Below are positions 35,565 through 37,578 of a DNA stretch of 37,578 bases, in pieces. A program made the translations under genes and the position numbers. Under the pieces are notes generated by a model that was not told the origin of the DNA, did no database searches, and saw only the letters and a list, made by a program, of their open reading frames with translations. How positions within the stretch are numbered: position 1 is the stretch's first letter; each line of letters begins with the position of its first letter. Source of the stretch: Euglena gracilis (lineage: Eukaryota > Euglenozoa > Euglenophyceae > Euglenales > Euglenaceae); assembly GCA_900893395.1 (NCBI GenBank), contig CAAHFI010523879.1, forward strand, positions 1-37,578, read 5' to 3'.

Positions 35565-37578
35565 GATATCTGGCTAGATATCCGCATGTTTTTCACACCC
35601 GTAGGCACTAATCCGGCCGGCACATCGGAATAGCATACCGGGGATCGCAATGGGAACCCCAATCGGTTTCCAGTTTTAGGGCCAAATCACGGTTTCCCAT
35701 AGGCCCAGGTATGGGGACCAGGCTGTACTGACATTTGGGGCCGTCTTCCACCCCTCCAAAACTGTCGATATCTGGCTAGTTTTTTTATCCGCATGTTTTT
35801 CACACCCGTAGGCACTAATCCGGCCGGCACATCGGAATAGCATACCGGGGATCGCAATGGGAACCCCAATCGGTTTCCAGTTTTAGGGCCAAATCACGGT
35901 TTCCCATAGGCCCAGGTATGGGGACCAGGCTGTACTGACATTTGGGGCCGTCTTCCACCCCTCCAAAACTGTCGATATCTGGCTAGTTTTTTATATCCGC
36001 ATGTTTTTCACACCCGTAGGCACTAATCCGGCCGGCACATCGGAATACATACCGGGGATCGCAATGGGAACCCCAATCGGTTTCCAGTTTTAGGGCCAAA
36101 TCACGGTTTCCCATAGGCCCAGGTATGGGACCAGGCTGTACTGACATTTGGGGCCGTCTTCCACCCTCCAAAACTGTCGATATCTGGCTAGTTTTTTTGA
36201 TATCCGCATGTTTTTCACACCCGTAGGCACTAATCCGGCCGGCACATCGGAATACTACCGGGGATCGCAATGGGAACCCCAATCGGTTTCCAGTTTTAGG
36301 GCCAAATCACGGTTTCCCATAGGCCCAGTATGGGGACCAGGCTGTACTGACATTTGGGGCCGTCTTCCACCCCTCCAAAACTGTCGATATCTGGCTAGTT
36401 TTTTGATATCCGCATGTTTTTCACACCCGTAGGCACTAATCCGGCCGGCACATCGGAATACCCATACCGGGGATCGCAATGGGAACCCCAATCGGTTTCC
36501 AGTTTTAGGCCAAATCACGGTTTCCATAGGCCCAGGTATGGGGACCAGGCTGTACTGACTTTGGGGCCGTCTTCCACCCCTCCAAAACTGTCGATATCTG
36601 GCTAGTTTTTTTATATCCGCATGTTTTTCACACCCGTAGGCACTAATCCGGCCGGCACATCGGAATAGCATACCGGGGATCGCAATGGGAACCCCAATCG
36701 GTTTCCAGTTTTAGGCCAAATCACGGTTTCCCATAGGCCAGGTGGGACCAGGCTGTACTGACATTTGGGGCCGTCTTCCACCCCTCCAAAACTGTCGATA
36801 TCTGCTAGTTTTTTATATCCGCATGTTTTTCACCCGTAGGCACTAATCGGCCGGCACATCGGAATAGCATACCGGGGTCGCAATGGGAACCCCCAATCGG
36901 TTTCCAGTTTTAGGGCCAAATCACGGTTTCCCATGGGCCCAGTATGGGGACCAGGCTGTACTGACATTTGGGGCCGTCTTCCACCCCTCCAAAACTGTCG
37001 ATATCTGCTAGTTTTTTGATATCCGCATGTTTTTCACACCCGTAGGCACTAATCCGGCCGGCACATCGGAATACCATACCGGGGATGCAATGGGAACCCC
37101 CAATCGGTTTCCAGTTTTAGGGCCAAATCACGGTTTCCCATGGGCCCAGGTATGGGGACCAGGCTGTACTGACATTTGGGGCCGTCTTCCACCCCTCCAA
37201 AACTGTCGATAGGCTAGTTTTTTTTATATCCGCATGTTTTCACACCCGTAGGCACTAATCCGGCCGGCACATCGGAATACCATACCGGGGATCGCAATGG
37301 GAACCCCCAATCGGTTTTCCAGTTTTAGGGCCAAATCACGGTTTCCATAGGCCCAGGTATGGGACCAGGCTGTACTGACATTTGGGGCCGTCTTCCACCC
37401 CTCCAAAACTGTCGATATCTGGCTAGTTTTTTTATATCCGCATGTTTTTCACACCGTAGGCACTAATCCGGCCGGCACATCGGAATAGCATACCGGGGAT
37501 CGCAATGGGAACCCCCAATCGGTTTCCAGTTTTAGGGCCAAATCACGGTTTCCCATAGGCCCAGGTATGGGGACCAGG
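35565..37578. repeat. Right-hand ragged zone of the array
   Basis: Indels become frequent again in the last 2 kb: shortened gggg and cccc runs, ggctag reduced to gctag, cacaccc reduced to caccc, a T-run of up to eight bases near 37214, and a CCCATGGG variant in two nearby units. The array does not end here. The zone may approach the real array end, or may be the less polished end of an assembled sequence. Confidence 0.75.

Larger units (their letters stand above)
5496..37578. repeat. Satellite array, 210-bp canonical unit, about 153 head-to-tail copies
   Basis: The unit can be followed without interruption or inversion from 5496 to the window end. The canonical length is 210 bp and the common variants are 208-209 bp. 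GC content of the unit is about 53 percent by hand count, with 11 CpG sites. All copies have the same orientation. No other element, gene or spacer interrupts the array, and it continues past the right edge. Arrays of this size and uniformity are typical of centromeric, pericentromeric or subtelomeric heterochromatin in eukaryotes. I do not recognise the unit as a named satellite family. Confidence 0.98.

Noticed and set aside
5700-37406. Dozens of recurring 60-140 residue open frames, mostly minus strand (for example starting MEDGPKCQYS or MGVPIAIPGM), as a tandem microprotein gene family
   Set aside because: They are the same satellite unit read in overlapping frames. The 210-bp unit keeps frames in register, each canonical unit closes with a stop, longer versions arise only where unit indels shift frame, and there is no independent sign of coding such as frame-preserving variation.
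5496-37578. CRISPR array
   Set aside because: The whole 210-bp unit is repeated with no unique spacers, there are no cas genes, and the neighbour is a eukaryotic retrotransposon.

Overview
The window is eukaryotic repeat DNA. I see no intact host gene, no RNA gene and no bacterial-type operon. It has two parts. Positions 1 to about 5,490 hold a broken, minus-strand fossil of a Ty3/Gypsy-type LTR retrotransposon. Positions 5,496 to 37,578 hold one uninterrupted head-to-tail satellite array with a canonical unit of 210 bp, about 153 units, which runs off the right edge of the window.

The fossil reads right to left: gag-like region (about 5.3-4.0 kb), aspartic protease (about 3.95-3.65 kb), a long linker (about 3.6-2.4 kb), reverse transcriptase (about 2.4-1.6 kb), RNase H (about 1.55-1.28 kb) and integrase (about 0.7 kb to the left edge). 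Protease, then RT-RNase H, then integrase is the Ty3/Gypsy order, not the Ty1/Copia order. The element is clearly broken, probably in ten or more places, and neither LTR was recognised. Its gag end faces the satellite, so the array lies where the 5' LTR or leader should be.

The satellite has three zones. The left block (5.5-10.98 kb) is ragged: many small indels, an older-looking set of sequence variants, and two units shortened by the same roughly 86-bp internal deletion. The core (about 11-35.5 kb) is very uniform. It varies mainly at three places: the junction after the cggaat motif, a C-run of four or five, and the T-run with or without a following G. The last 2 kb become ragged again. 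A 24+26 bp partial duplication at 10,960-11,009 marks the change from left-type to core-type units. Almost all variation is small indels in homopolymers, with few substitutions. This means either recent expansion or imperfect consensus sequence, and the window alone cannot decide which.

The setting fits pericentromeric, subtelomeric or other heterochromatic DNA with an embedded or flanking retroelement. The species cannot be named from this sequence. The many 60-140 residue open frames in the array are by-products of a 210-bp unit (a multiple of three) and should not be annotated as genes.
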